A model generated the notes under the pieces. That model was given only the letters and a program-made list of their open reading frames with translations. It did not search any database and was not told where the DNA came from. From positions 3,024,501 to 3,088,500 of the forward strand of contig NZ_CP061205.1 of the NCBI RefSeq assembly GCF_015240255.1: 64,000 nucleotides of DNA, read 5' to 3'. Both the position numbers and the translations under genes were made by a program. Position 1 is the first letter of the stretch. The number at the start of each line of letters is the position of its first letter. The DNA comes from Kordiimonas pumila (GTDB lineage Bacteria; Pseudomonadota; Alphaproteobacteria; Sphingomonadales; Kordiimonadaceae). Of the stretch, positions 56,360 through 64,000 are shown piece after piece.

Positions 56360-57160
56360 TCAGCCATTCCATTTGAAATCAGCAGGCCTCTTTTCAAGAA
56401 AAGCTTTAATGCCTTCCACAGCATCCTCCTGAAGCTGGCACTCTCTAAAAATAGCTGCTGTTTCGGCACAGTCATCAACCTGACCATCAAGCACACGCTG
56501 GACATTTTTTTTCATATGCCGAATGGAATACTGCGAAACACGGGCAAGTTCAGACGCAAACTCTAGTACCGCAGCGTTATAGCAAGTGCTGGGGATAAGC
56601 TGGTCGATCAAACCAATAGACAAGGCTTCTTCAGCATCCAGAATTCGCCCCGTGAATAATAGCGACTTTGCTTTCGATGACCCGACCAGATCTATAAGTT
56701 GCTTGGTATCATTAAGGGGATAAACAATACCCAGTTTTGCTGGTGTAATACCCAGCCGTGCGGTGTCGCTGGCAAACCTAAAATCGCAGTGAATGGCAAT
56801 GCCGCACCCACCGCCAACACAGGCACCTTGAATACAGGCAATGGTTGGCTTCTCAGCCCGCGCCAGACTGCGCTGCGCTTCCCGTATTGCTAGCCTGTTG
56901 CTTTCTTGCCTGTCCGGATTTGTTGCAGCTACCTGCAGCTCTTCAATATCAGCGCCTGCCGCAAAAACTGTGTCTGAAGCGGAGACAACCAATATAACCC
57001 TAACATGTGGATCTGCATCAAGGGCCTTAACCGCCTCTGGTATTGCCCGCCACATCGCTTCCTTTAAAGCATTGCGCTTGGCAGCACGGTTTAAAACCAG
57101 CTTGCCAATGCTGCCTTCTTTATCGATGTAAACTAGCGATGTTTTGTCGTGAATATCCAT
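56360..57160 (-). CDS. Enoyl-CoA hydratase/isomerase family protein lacking both catalytic glutamates
   Basis: A 266-residue crotonase. FAAGADIEEL (oxyanion region, residues 66-75) and CVGGGCGIAIHCDFRFA (114-130) are clear. In classical enoyl-CoA hydratase the residue after GGGC is Glu144 and the one 20 further is Glu164; here these positions are Gly120 and Pro140 (ITPAKLG). The same GITPAKLG pattern occurs in a subgroup of crotonases, so it is a real family but hydratase activity is unlikely. Isomerase, decarboxylase or hydrolase chemistry is possible. 17 bp downstream of the SRAP gene. Confidence 0.86.
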   Translation of the reverse strand: MDIHDKTSLVYIDKEGSIGKLVLNRAAKRNALKEAMWRAIPEAVKALDADPHVRVILVVSASDTVFAAGADIEELQVAATNPDRQESNRLAIREAQRSLARAEKPTIACIQGACVGGGCGIAIHCDFRFASDTARLGITPAKLGIVYPLNDTKQLIDLVGSSKAKSLLFTGRILDAEEALSIGLIDQLIPSTCYNAAVLEFASELARVSQYSIRHMKKNVQRVLDGQVDDCAETAAIFRECQLQEDAVEGIKAFLEKRPADFKWNG

Positions 57161-57177
57161 AGAGCTGCACTAACCAT

Positions 57178-57870
57178 TTAAAAAAGAGTTGTTTGGCGAT
57201 CATCTTCTGCTGGCTGCAAACAGCCCGCACCTTCATAATGAACACTATTAACCTTTAGGCTCACCTTCTGCCACTCAAAAGCATGCTCGAGTACCCAATC
57301 AAAACTATCAAGAAACCCACGGGGCAGAGGATCGTGTGGCTCTAGCCAGCGGTTATAAGCACCTTTAGCCACCACAAGCGGCCGTCGGTGGTGCAAGCTT
57401 TTCATAGAACCAGATGTTGGTGCCGTTAAAATTGCCATTGTCTCGAGCCAAAATTCACCTGCCGGGCCATGCCAAACAGTCCATATGCCCGCAAACGCTG
57501 CAACTTCACCATTTGTGGGTTTTATCCAGTAAGGCCGCCGAATACCATGCTCAAGCTTCCACTCATACCAGCCATTCATAGGCACCAAACAGCGTCTGCG
57601 TTTGATAGACGATCGAAAGGATGGCTTTTCGATAACTGTTTCAATGCGTGCATTAATAAGGGGTTTGTCCCCTTTTTCTTTTTTCCATTCAGGCACCAGC
57701 CCCCATTCTACGGCTGCTAGCTCCTTCGTGCCCTGTTCCCCTTGCCTGATAACAAGAACAGGTTGCCGGGGAGCAATATTATAGCGGGGCGGGATCGCAT
57801 GCAGAACATCCAAATCAAACATGCTACGCAGCATATCTATGGGTGAGGTCAGAATATAGCGTCCACACAT
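57178..57870 (-). CDS. SRAP / HMCES-YedK family protein (abasic-site shielding)
   Basis: A 230-residue SOS response-associated peptidase family protein. Cys2 after Met removal (MCGRY) is the abasic-site crosslinking nucleophile. Other features are NIAPRQPV, NARIETVIEKPSFR, RRCLVPMNGWYEWK (active-site Glu) and LHHRRPLVV near residue 156, where His is expected. It covalently protects abasic sites in single-stranded DNA. It is divergent from the NUDIX gene, 65 bp apart. The usual HxRMP is HHRRP here. Confidence 0.94.
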   Translation of the reverse strand: MCGRYILTSPIDMLRSMFDLDVLHAIPPRYNIAPRQPVLVIRQGEQGTKELAAVEWGLVPEWKKEKGDKPLINARIETVIEKPSFRSSIKRRRCLVPMNGWYEWKLEHGIRRPYWIKPTNGEVAAFAGIWTVWHGPAGEFWLETMAILTAPTSGSMKSLHHRRPLVVAKGAYNRWLEPHDPLPRGFLDSFDWVLEHAFEWQKVSLKVNSVHYEGAGCLQPAEDDRQTTLF

Positions 57871-57935
57871 ATAGCTTGCTCTTTGTTAATACGGCCTACA
57901 ATAATACAAGAACAAAAGGAAATGACACGCCCCCT

Positions 57936-58382
57936 ATGCTAGATACAAGAAAAAACCCTATTCGGCCGATTGTTGGTGTTGGTGCTGTCGTTTTTAAAGA
58001 CCGCGAAGTTTTACTAATTCAGCGTGGAAAACCGCCCCTCATCGGTAGCTGGAGCATTCCGGGCGGTGCTCAAGAACTCGGCGAAACACTTGAAGAGGCT
58101 GTTATAAGAGAAATATTTGAAGAGACAGGTATAACGGCAAAAGTTGATAGCTTTTTAGACGTGGTTGATCTAATCCATCATGCAAAGGATGGCACCGTAG
58201 ACTATCATTATAGCTTGATAGACTATAGTGCTTCTTATATCTCAGGAAAAGTAACAGCTGGCGATGATGCCGCTGAAGCACGTTTCTTTCCATTAGAAGA
58301 AGCGCTGGATCTACCCTTGTGGGGTGAAACAAAACGTATAATACAAAAAGCTGCTACATTACGCGGCCTATATAAGGAATAA
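57936..58382 (+). CDS. NUDIX hydrolase
   Basis: A 148-residue hydrolase from the ATG at 57936-57938 (an upstream frame would overlap the SRAP gene). The Nudix box is complete: GAQELGETLEEAVIREIFEETGI. VGVGAVVFKDREVLLIQRGKPPLIGSWSIPGG precedes it. Closest in look to ADP-ribose pyrophosphatase/MutT-like phosphohydrolases; substrate unknown. A seven-codon frame (ATG at 57922) ends inside the gene's first codons and may affect initiation. Next gene starts 2 bp after the stop. Confidence 0.93.
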   Translation: MLDTRKNPIRPIVGVGAVVFKDREVLLIQRGKPPLIGSWSIPGGAQELGETLEEAVIREIFEETGITAKVDSFLDVVDLIHHAKDGTVDYHYSLIDYSASYISGKVTAGDDAAEARFFPLEEALDLPLWGETKRIIQKAATLRGLYKE

Positions 58383-58384
58383 TA

Positions 58385-58612
58385 ATGGACCCCAGACCCC
58401 AACGCCCATCATCTCGCAGCTTTTTTGGCATGCTTGCCATGATCTTTGGCTTGGGTGGCTATATTTTTCTGGCAGCTTTCATTGGTGAATTTTTCATTAC
58501 ATGGCCAATTTTACTGCAATCCGTTTATTATTTGATTGCAGGTCTGATCTGGACCTATGTGGCCGTAAAACTGCTACGCTGGATGGCAGCAGGGTACAAA
58601 AACAAAGAATAA
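58385..58612 (+). CDS. DUF2842-like small membrane protein
   Basis: A 75-residue protein with two membrane segments (GMLAMIFGLGGYIFLAAFIGEF and LLQSVYYLIAGLIWTYVAVKLL) and a basic end (RWMAAGYKNKE). It fits alphaproteobacterial DUF2842 proteins (two segments, IWxxP/xAxxLLRWM-like end). AAGGA precedes the ATG, 2 bp after the NUDIX stop, so translation is coupled. Function unknown. Confidence 0.75.
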   Translation: MDPRPQRPSSRSFFGMLAMIFGLGGYIFLAAFIGEFFITWPILLQSVYYLIAGLIWTYVAVKLLRWMAAGYKNKE

Positions 58613-58624
58613 CAAAACCAAGAC

Positions 58625-58652
58625 TTAGGGCTACTGGCACCAGCAGCCCTAA
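58625..58652. terminator. Hairpin between convergent DUF2842 and acyl-CoA ligase genes
   Basis: TTAGGGCT (58625-58632) and AGCCCTAA (58645-58652) pair, and an inner CTGG/CCAG extends the stem. It lies 12 bp after the DUF2842 stop and 9 bp before the ligase stop. No T-tract follows either arm, so termination could be bidirectional but weak. Confidence 0.55.
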
Positions 58653-58661
58653 CCCCATTAT

Positions 58662-60287
58662 TTATGCCAAAGGTAATTTATAGTCTTTAAACTGCTCTCG
58701 CAGTGTTAGTTTTGATATTTTACCAGTCGCGGTGTGCGGTAATTCAGTTACAAGAACAGTTGCATCAGGAAGCCACCATTTAGCAACTTTGTCAGACAAA
58801 AATTCTGTCATTTCCTCATGCGTTACTGATTTACCAGCCTCTGGCACAATAATCAAAAGCGGCCTCTCATCCCATTTAGGATGAAACACACCAATAACCG
58901 CTGCTTCCAAAACATTCGGATGTGCAACAGCTGCATTCTCCAGATCAATCGAGCTGATCCATTCGCCGCCTGACTTAATAACATCCTTGGAACGGTCAGT
59001 AATCTGCATGTAACCATATTCGTCGATCAGGGCAACATCACCGGTATCAAACCAGTTATCAGCTTCGAGAGCACTTGTTTCACTTTTGAAGTAACTATCA
59101 ATCACCCATGGGCCACGAACCATTAACCTGCCCGATGTTTTCCCGTCCCGTGGCAGCTTGTTGCCTTCTTCATCCTGAATGCTCATTTCAACGCCCATAA
59201 CCGAACGCCCTTGCTTACACTGAACATCCAGCTTTTGCTCTGGAGTAAGCCCCTGTACTGCTGCATTTTCGCTACCCAAGCTACCAAGTGGGCTGGTTTC
59301 AGTCATACCCCAAGCATGGTTAACGCGTACACCGTAACGTTCCTGAAAGGCTGCAATCATACTGCGCGGTGCCGCAGATCCACCAATAGTAACCGTTTCC
59401 ATCTTGCCGCAGTCTTTACCTGTTGCAGTAAGGTATTTCAGCATGCCCATCCAAATTGTAGGAACTGCTGCTGTTGTTGTAATACCTTCCCGTATCATTA
59501 ACATGTGCAATGTCTCAGGGTCATGGTGCGGCCCATTCAAGACAAGTTTGGCACCCGCCGCCGTTGCGGAATAAGGAATACCCCACGCGTTAGCATGGAA
59601 CATTGGCACAACAGGAAGAATAACGCTTAATGCCGTAATCCCCAGTGTATCACCCGAAAGTGCTAACAGTGTATGAAGGAAATTCGAACGATGTGAATAC
59701 AGCACCCCTTTTGGGTTACCGGTCGTGCCTGATGTATAACACAGTGAACAAGCTGTATTTTCGTCAAAAACTGGCCATTCATAAGTGCCACCCTCTGCTG
59801 CCAGCAGCTCCTCGTAACACAGGGCATTGGGCAAGCTTGTATCTGGCATATGATCACGGCCAACAAGAATAATATATTGCTTAACCGTCGTTAGGTGCTC
59901 TGCGATCTTCTCGATCAGTGGGACAAAAGTAATGTCCAGCATCAGAACCTTATCTTCTGCATGGTTTAAAATATAAACCAATTGCTCAGGAAAAAGCCGA
60001 GGGTTAACTGTATGGGTAACGGCCCCCATGCCAGAAGCACCATACCATATCTCCATATGGCGATGTGTATTCCATGCAAGTGTTGCAACCCGATCACCCA
60101 GAGTTACACCAAGTCGCCCTAGCGCCTGTGCGCACTTTTTGGAGCGATCAGATAGACCCGCGTAATTATAACGAAATTCGCCGCCCTCAGGCAGCATTGA
60201 AAAAACTTCACGTGATGGATGGTTAATAGCCGCATGGTCTAAAAATTTTGACACAAGAAGTGGCCAGTTCTGCATTTGCCCAAACAC
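58662..60287 (-). CDS. Long-chain acyl-CoA ligase (AMP-binding)
   Basis: A 541-residue adenylating enzyme. P-loop [19 protein letters not shown] near residue 187, [22 protein letters not shown] and the C-terminal Lys in [12 protein letters not shown] are canonical A-motifs. It activates medium or long-chain fatty acids to acyl-CoA. GGGGAG lies ten bases before a GTG start (60285-60287); an in-frame ATG four codons downstream is an alternative. With the ETF-QO gene, it supports fatty-acid breakdown. Confidence 0.94.
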   Translation of the reverse strand: MFGQMQNWPLLVSKFLDHAAINHPSREVFSMLPEGGEFRYNYAGLSDRSKKCAQALGRLGVTLGDRVATLAWNTHRHMEIWYGASGMGAVTHTVNPRLFPEQLVYILNHAEDKVLMLDITFVPLIEKIAEHLTTVKQYIILVGRDHMPDTSLPNALCYEELLAAEGGTYEWPVFDENTACSLCYTSGTTGNPKGVLYSHRSNFLHTLLALSGDTLGITALSVILPVVPMFHANAWGIPYSATAAGAKLVLNGPHHDPETLHMLMIREGITTTAAVPTIWMGMLKYLTATGKDCGKMETVTIGGSAAPRSMIAAFQERYGVRVNHAWGMTETSPLGSLGSENAAVQGLTPEQKLDVQCKQGRSVMGVEMSIQDEEGNKLPRDGKTSGRLMVRGPWVIDSYFKSETSALEADNWFDTGDVALIDEYGYMQITDRSKDVIKSGGEWISSIDLENAAVAHPNVLEAAVIGVFHPKWDERPLLIIVPEAGKSVTHEEMTEFLSDKVAKWWLPDATVLVTELPHTATGKISKLTLREQFKDYKLPLA

Positions 60288-60422
60288 TTGAATTTATCTC
60301 CCCGGTAAAAAACATAAAAATCATGTTCAATATAGGGCGTGCAGCCTATTATTCAAATCACAGAAGCAATAATATTAACAAAAACACACATGGCATCAGA
60401 GCAGTGCAGCGCACATGCTTGC

Positions 60423-60809
60423 CTACTTGGTAACAGTAATGTTTGTTAGGTCACCCGTTTGCTTATCAAGCAAAACTAAAACCGTTTTATCTGCACCTTT
60501 AAAATGCAAAATTAAATGTGCATTATCTGATGTAACTGCTTCAAAAACTGTCCCGGCTGGCACCTTTATTTCCCTGTCCTCTATCAGCATGTTCTGCTGT
60601 TTGCTCACCGCATGGCCAACCATTTGCTTTGCAGTAGTTTTTTTATGATCACCGCTGATTATTTTCATCAAAATAAGGCCCAGCATGCCGATAATAGCAA
60701 TACCAAGGACTGCCACAATAATTTTCAGAACTAGAGGCGCTTTTACATCTGAAATATTTTCATCACTTCCTGCACCATCAGGCGTGACATTTTGATTAGT
60801 AACAGTCAT
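60423..60809 (-). CDS. DUF6476-like single-span membrane protein
   Basis: A 128-residue protein read from ATG 60807-60809 (GGGGA upstream). A charged N-terminus (about 30 residues) is followed by one membrane segment (APLVLKIIVAVLGIAIIGMLGLILMKII), then a soluble region with IKVPAGTVFEAVTSDNAHLILHF and TVLVLLDKQTGDLTNITV. The arrangement next to rluD is like the DUF6476 proteins of other alphaproteobacteria; recall, not a search. Starts 11 bp from the rluD ATG. Function unknown. Confidence 0.65.
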   Translation of the reverse strand: MTVTNQNVTPDGAGSDENISDVKAPLVLKIIVAVLGIAIIGMLGLILMKIISGDHKKTTAKQMVGHAVSKQQNMLIEDREIKVPAGTVFEAVTSDNAHLILHFKGADKTVLVLLDKQTGDLTNITVTK

Positions 60810-60820
60810 AACAAGTCCCC

Positions 60821-61801
60821 ATGAAGAAGGATGTATTTCAAATAACAGTTGGCCCCGAAACCGAAGGTATTCGGCTTGATAAACTTTTGGCCGATGCAAT
60901 GCCAGATATTTCTCGATCGCGCGTTAAAGCGCTGATCAAGGAAGGCCAACTTGTTTCAGCTTCCGGCATTGTGCTTAGTCCGTCTTATAATGTCAAAAAA
61001 GGCGATAATTTTTCACTGTCCTTCCCTGAGCCAGAAGACGCTGACCCTATTGCTGAGAATATACCGCTTGATATTATTTTTGAAGATGAGCATCTGGTTG
61101 TTGTGAACAAACCAGCCGGTATGGTTGTACATCCTGCTCCCGGTAGCCCAAACGGTACACTTGTCAACGCGCTTCTCCATCACTGTAACGGCAGCCTGTC
61201 AGGTATTGGCGGCGTCAAACGCCCCGGCATTGTTCACCGTATTGACAAAGAAACCAGTGGCCTTCTGATTGTTGCAAAACATGACAAAGCTCATAACGGG
61301 CTTGCCGTGCAGTTTGCGGACCATTCGATTGAACGAACTTATATAGCGGTCTGTAAAGGACACCCAAAAAAACTGGCTGACCGAATTGAGGGAAACATAG
61401 CCCGCCATCCAGTGGATAGAAAAAGAATGGCCGTGGCACCAAGCGGCGGCAAGTGGGCTGCAACACATTATACTGTCAGCGCGTCCTATGCGCAGAGCGG
61501 CACACCGGTTGCCTCCCTTCTGGAATGTCGCCTTGAAACAGGCAGGACCCACCAGGTTCGTGTTCATATGGCGCATATTGGCCACCCGCTGGTTGGCGAC
61601 CCTGTTTACGGCCGAAATGCCATTGCAAACTCTATAAAAGGGGCGGCTAGAACCGCACTTGCATCTTTCCCTCGGCAGGCTTTGCATGCCAAATCGCTCG
61701 GTTTTATCCACCCTGTGTCGGGTACCCCCTTTAAATTCGAAAGTAGCCTACCATATGATATGGAAGCGCTTTTGAAGGTTCTGGAGCCGTATAAACTTTA
61801 G
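60821..61801 (+). CDS. rluD: 23S rRNA pseudouridine synthase RluD
   Basis: A 326-residue RNA-modifying enzyme. An N-terminal S4 domain (IRLDKLLADAMPDISRSRVKALIKEGQLV) is followed by the catalytic domain with NKPAGMVVHPAPG and the HRIDKETSGLLIV motif, Asp142 as the nucleophile, then the GRTHQVRVHMAHIGHPLVGDPVYG signature. It forms pseudouridines in helix 69 of 23S rRNA. A stop codon lies 12 bp upstream in frame, so the start at 60821 is forced; no clear ribosome binding site precedes it. Confidence 0.96.
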   Translation: MKKDVFQITVGPETEGIRLDKLLADAMPDISRSRVKALIKEGQLVSASGIVLSPSYNVKKGDNFSLSFPEPEDADPIAENIPLDIIFEDEHLVVVNKPAGMVVHPAPGSPNGTLVNALLHHCNGSLSGIGGVKRPGIVHRIDKETSGLLIVAKHDKAHNGLAVQFADHSIERTYIAVCKGHPKKLADRIEGNIARHPVDRKRMAVAPSGGKWAATHYTVSASYAQSGTPVASLLECRLETGRTHQVRVHMAHIGHPLVGDPVYGRNAIANSIKGAARTALASFPRQALHAKSLGFIHPVSGTPFKFESSLPYDMEALLKVLEPYKL

Positions 61802-61859
61802 TACCTTGCATTTTTTTGCCTTAATTGAACGACATAATAAAAGCAGGCGAGGATATAAC

Positions 61860-62753
61860 ATGACGTATCAAAGTAATTTACCAACTCTTACACCTGAAGG
61901 CAGTTTAAGCTCGTATTTACAGGAAATCCGTAAATACCCAATGCTTGAGGCCAATCAGGAGTATATGCTTGCAAAAGCTTGGGCCGAGCATGAAGACAGT
62001 GAAGCTGCACGCCAGCTTGTAACCAGCCACCTGCGACTTGTTGCTAAAATAGCCATGGGTTACAGAGGTTACGGCCTGCCTGTCGCAGACCTTATCTCTG
62101 AAGGTAATGTTGGCATGATGCAGGCGGTCAAGCGTTTTGACCCTGAAAAAGGATTCCGACTTGCAACATATGCTATGTGGTGGATCCGTGCGGCTATTCA
62201 GGAGTATATTCTCAGAAGCTGGAGCCTTGTAAAAATTGGTACTACAGCTGCACAGAAAAAACTGTTTTTTAACCTGCGCCGTATCAAAGGACAGATTGAA
62301 GCCATTGAAGAAGGTGACATGAGCCCTGAGAATGTCACCACGATTGCTGAAAAACTCGCAGTGCCCGAAGAAGATGTGGTGAACATGAACCGCCGCCTTT
62401 CAGCACATGACCATTCGCTTAATTCACCCTTGCGTGCTGATGCGGAAGGCGAATGGCAAGATTGGCTTGTCGACGACACCCCCGACCAAGAAACCACAAC
62501 GGCTGACAATGAAGAATATGAACAGCGCATGGAAATGTTGTCAAAAGCAATGAAAGGCCTGAACGAGCGTGAACGCCATATTCTAACAGAGCGGCGCTTG
62601 CATGAGCCTCCAACGACGCTTGAGGAGCTTTCTCAGCAGTATGATATAAGCCGCGAGCGTGTACGCCAAATTGAGGTACGTGCTTTTGAGAAAGTACAAA
62701 AGGCCATAACACAAATTGCATCAGATACCGGCAAAGGTAATCTGCAAGAATAA
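61860..62753 (+). CDS. rpoH: RNA polymerase heat-shock sigma factor RpoH
   Basis: A 297-residue sigma-70-family factor from ATG 61860-61862 (GAGGA upstream). It has region 2 with DLISEGNVGMMQAVKRFDPEKGFRLATYAMWWIRAAIQEYILRSWSLVK, the RpoH box-like AQKKLFFNLRRIKG (residues about 131-144) and region 4 with ERHILTERRLHEPPTTLEELSQQYDISRERVRQIE. It directs transcription of chaperone genes after heat shock, probably including groESL here. A terminator follows. It lies 58 bp after rluD. Confidence 0.96.
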   Translation: MTYQSNLPTLTPEGSLSSYLQEIRKYPMLEANQEYMLAKAWAEHEDSEAARQLVTSHLRLVAKIAMGYRGYGLPVADLISEGNVGMMQAVKRFDPEKGFRLATYAMWWIRAAIQEYILRSWSLVKIGTTAAQKKLFFNLRRIKGQIEAIEEGDMSPENVTTIAEKLAVPEEDVVNMNRRLSAHDHSLNSPLRADAEGEWQDWLVDDTPDQETTTADNEEYEQRMEMLSKAMKGLNERERHILTERRLHEPPTTLEELSQQYDISRERVRQIEVRAFEKVQKAITQIASDTGKGNLQE

Positions 62754-62820
62754 ATAGTCGCGGACACAAGGCCCCCACCTATAAAGTCTACAGGGTTTTG
62801 GAAATATACTTGTAAATGAA

Positions 62821-62842
62821 TATTGGGGCTCAAGCCCCAATA
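62821..62842. terminator. Terminator between convergent rpoH and the membrane-protein pair
   Basis: TATTGGGGC (62821-62829) and GCCCCAATA (62834-62842) form a perfect 9-bp stem with a TCAA loop. It lies 68 bp after rpoH and 16 bp before the opposing stop. The minus-strand continuation ATTCATTT is the more T-rich side. Confidence 0.7.
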
Positions 62843-62857
62843 AAGTGGCAGCGCATA

Positions 62858-63406
62858 CTATCTGGGCTGGACAGGCCCACCTGAACCTGGGCGCTGCAAT
62901 AGGTTTTGCGCAGCTCCCGGTCCTGTTTGGTCATCTTTATCCCCAAGAACTTCATGCCCCCACTGCTCTATTAAAGCCTGCCTCTGCGCCGCTATTTGCT
63001 TTAATCGGTCTTGCGAAAGTCCTTGTAATACAATAGCCGCAATGTGTGGCCCAATATAGATCAATGCATAGCCAAAAACGGCTGCTCCCCACATAATCAA
63101 CAAGTTAATTGGTTCCGCGATGGTTTCATAAACACTGCTTGGCCGGTGTATAACATCAGGAAGCATAAACAAAATACCGCACAGGTTGGTAAATGTGACA
63201 CACTGTAATTTAGCGCTTTTATTTTCGCCTTTACCCGTTAGGGCCAGCACCAGAGTTGGCACCATACCGGAACTAACAAGCACTGCTGCCTCAACACTGA
63301 AAATGGCAACCCCAACCAGCCCAATGATAAAGAGCGGCAAAAATCCACTCATTTCACCCGGGCTGCGGCGCCTAACCGGTTTCTTTTTCTTTTTTGCTAA
63401 CTTCAT
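62858..63406 (-). CDS. Uncharacterised three-span membrane protein
   Basis: A 182-residue protein, strongly basic at the start (KLAKKKKKPVRRR), with hydrophobic segments at about residues 21-57, 66-84 and 98-127 and a Gln/Gly/Pro-rich C-terminal tail. I do not recognise a family. It starts 6 bp downstream of the next minus-strand gene and is probably its operon partner. The basic N-terminus is most likely cytoplasmic. Confidence 0.7.
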   Translation of the reverse strand: MKLAKKKKKPVRRRSPGEMSGFLPLFIIGLVGVAIFSVEAAVLVSSGMVPTLVLALTGKGENKSAKLQCVTFTNLCGILFMLPDVIHRPSSVYETIAEPINLLIMWGAAVFGYALIYIGPHIAAIVLQGLSQDRLKQIAAQRQALIEQWGHEVLGDKDDQTGPGAAQNLLQRPGSGGPVQPR

Positions 63407-63412
63407 ACGTAT

Positions 63413-64000
63413 TTATGCCTGATAAAAAGTAAGAAAACTGATTGCCATGAAGGCAACAAAAGCCACAACTCTTGCGCCTCTGTATCCTTTTTGCCGTGCC
63501 TCTGGATCACGAGGTGATATTTTCTTTGATAACCTTGCTCTTTCTTTCTCGAGCTTGACCACAGCATTACAAGCCTGAGAAAACTCACGTGCATCAAGGG
63601 CCTGTATCTGTGTTAGGTTTACATCGGTAATAAGCTTGGTAATATCGCCCTCTTTTTTGACCTTATCCAATAATACCTGCACCTGTTCACGCCGTTTTTT
63701 ATTCTTTATATCCCTTACAGTTGGGGCTAAGCCGTCCACAAGCTTTTCTGTGAGATGGGGTAAAGCTTCCAGCTTCATACGCCGCTGTAACAGCCCAAAA
63801 AACTCCGCTGTCAAGCTATTAAACTTAGCTGGGTTACTTTGCACTGCCGCCAGTTTATTAAAGTCACGCTCTAGATCAACACCGTGTGTTGCGCAATAGG
63901 CCGCCACATGACGGTCAAGTAAAATGTTTTTACCGCCCCCAGCACTTGAAAGCCTATCAAGCGCCCGCAGCATTTGCTTTAAAGACCCAATCCACACATT
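63413..64000 (-). CDS. Uncharacterised protein with C-terminal membrane anchor (N-terminus off the window)
   Basis: The frame stays open to the right window edge, so the beginning is missing; 195 residues are visible. A GTG at 63995-63997 could be an internal codon. The body is charged and helical (RDIKNKKRREQVQVLLDKVKKEGDITKLI...) and a single hydrophobic stretch (VVAFVAFMAISFLTFY) ends the protein, as in tail-anchored proteins. Family not recognised. The upstream neighbour is outside the window; the downstream gene starts 6 bp later. Confidence 0.7.
   Translation of the reverse strand, partial: NVWIGSLKQMLRALDRLSSAGGGKNILLDRHVAAYCATHGVDLERDFNKLAAVQSNPAKFNSLTAEFFGLLQRRMKLEALPHLTEKLVDGLAPTVRDIKNKKRREQVQVLLDKVKKEGDITKLITDVNLTQIQALDAREFSQACNAVVKLEKERARLSKKISPRDPEARQKGYRGARVVAFVAFMAISFLTFYQA

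Noticed and set aside
61199-61711. 170-codon frame opposite rluD
   Set aside because: Wholly within the RluD catalytic domain; cysteine- and arginine-rich translation without recognisable motifs.

Overview
The window looks like a chromosomal segment of an alphaproteobacterium with a moderate, somewhat AT-leaning base composition. The evidence is an F0 ATP synthase operon (atpI-atpB-atpE-b'-b) separated from the F1 genes, a mutY / DUF721 / DsbA-like / smc neighbourhood, an RpoH-type heat-shock sigma factor together with a CIRCE-controlled groESL operon, and small alphaproteobacterial families such as DUF2842. Three large TonB-dependent receptors and a long-chain acyl-CoA ligase fit a free-living, probably marine heterotroph. 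An affinity to Kordiimonadales-like lineages is only a guess. I see no insertion sequence, prophage, CRISPR array or defence island. One tRNA gene, tRNA-Gln(UUG), is present.

Layout. 1-3.5 kb: an iron-uptake unit (Fur-box promoter, TonB-dependent receptor, PiuC-type hydroxylase) followed by a truncated GFA-family gene. 3.5-11.2 kb: mostly minus-strand metabolic and stress genes (LysE-type exporter, epoxide-hydrolase-like enzyme, Tat-exported flavoenzyme, nuclease, glutathione peroxidase, PhzF, ArsC-like protein, cation diffusion facilitator). 11.3-14 kb: the F0 operon with a good promoter, a terminator and a hairpin after atpE. 14-20.7 kb: smc, two tandem DsbA-like proteins, a DUF721/DciA-like protein and mutY. 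20.7-26.5 kb: an S10 peptidase, an alpha/beta hydrolase, and a TonB-dependent receptor facing a TetR regulator across a perfect inverted repeat. 26.5-28.7 kb: groESL. 28.7-36.5 kb: TPR protein, thioesterase, sialidase-like protein, SppA-MsrB, DUF3667 protein and MBL hydrolase. 36.8-42.6 kb: a tandem-repeat periplasmic protein, a tiny lipoprotein, and a second Fur-type iron module (receptor, DUF3325, DUF3649, PepSY membrane protein). 42.6-51.7 kb: tRNA-Gln, nucleotide-sugar epimerase, IspE, TPR lipoprotein, ETF-QO, a divergent uracil-DNA glycosylase, lytic transglycosylase, MoaB. 51.8-64 kb: AGCS transporter, small enzymes, crotonase, SRAP protein, NUDIX, acyl-CoA ligase, RluD, RpoH and two unrecognised membrane proteins at the right edge.

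How the genes work together. Two iron-acquisition modules carry Fur-like operators, so they are probably co-induced by iron limitation; PiuC and the PepSY protein are candidates for handling the imported ferric siderophore. The groESL promoter has a CIRCE element, and RpoH lies about 33 kb away, so HrcA and RpoH may both control chaperonin expression; no hrcA is in the window. The ETF-QO, acyl-CoA ligase and crotonase suggest fatty-acid catabolism. I did not find one clearly novel multi-gene system. The best leads are the uracil-DNA glycosylase-like protein without cluster cysteines, the perfect palindrome facing the TetR gene, the crotonase without catalytic glutamates, the tandem OB-like protein beside a mini-lipoprotein, and the rluD divergent pair with 11 bp between start codons.
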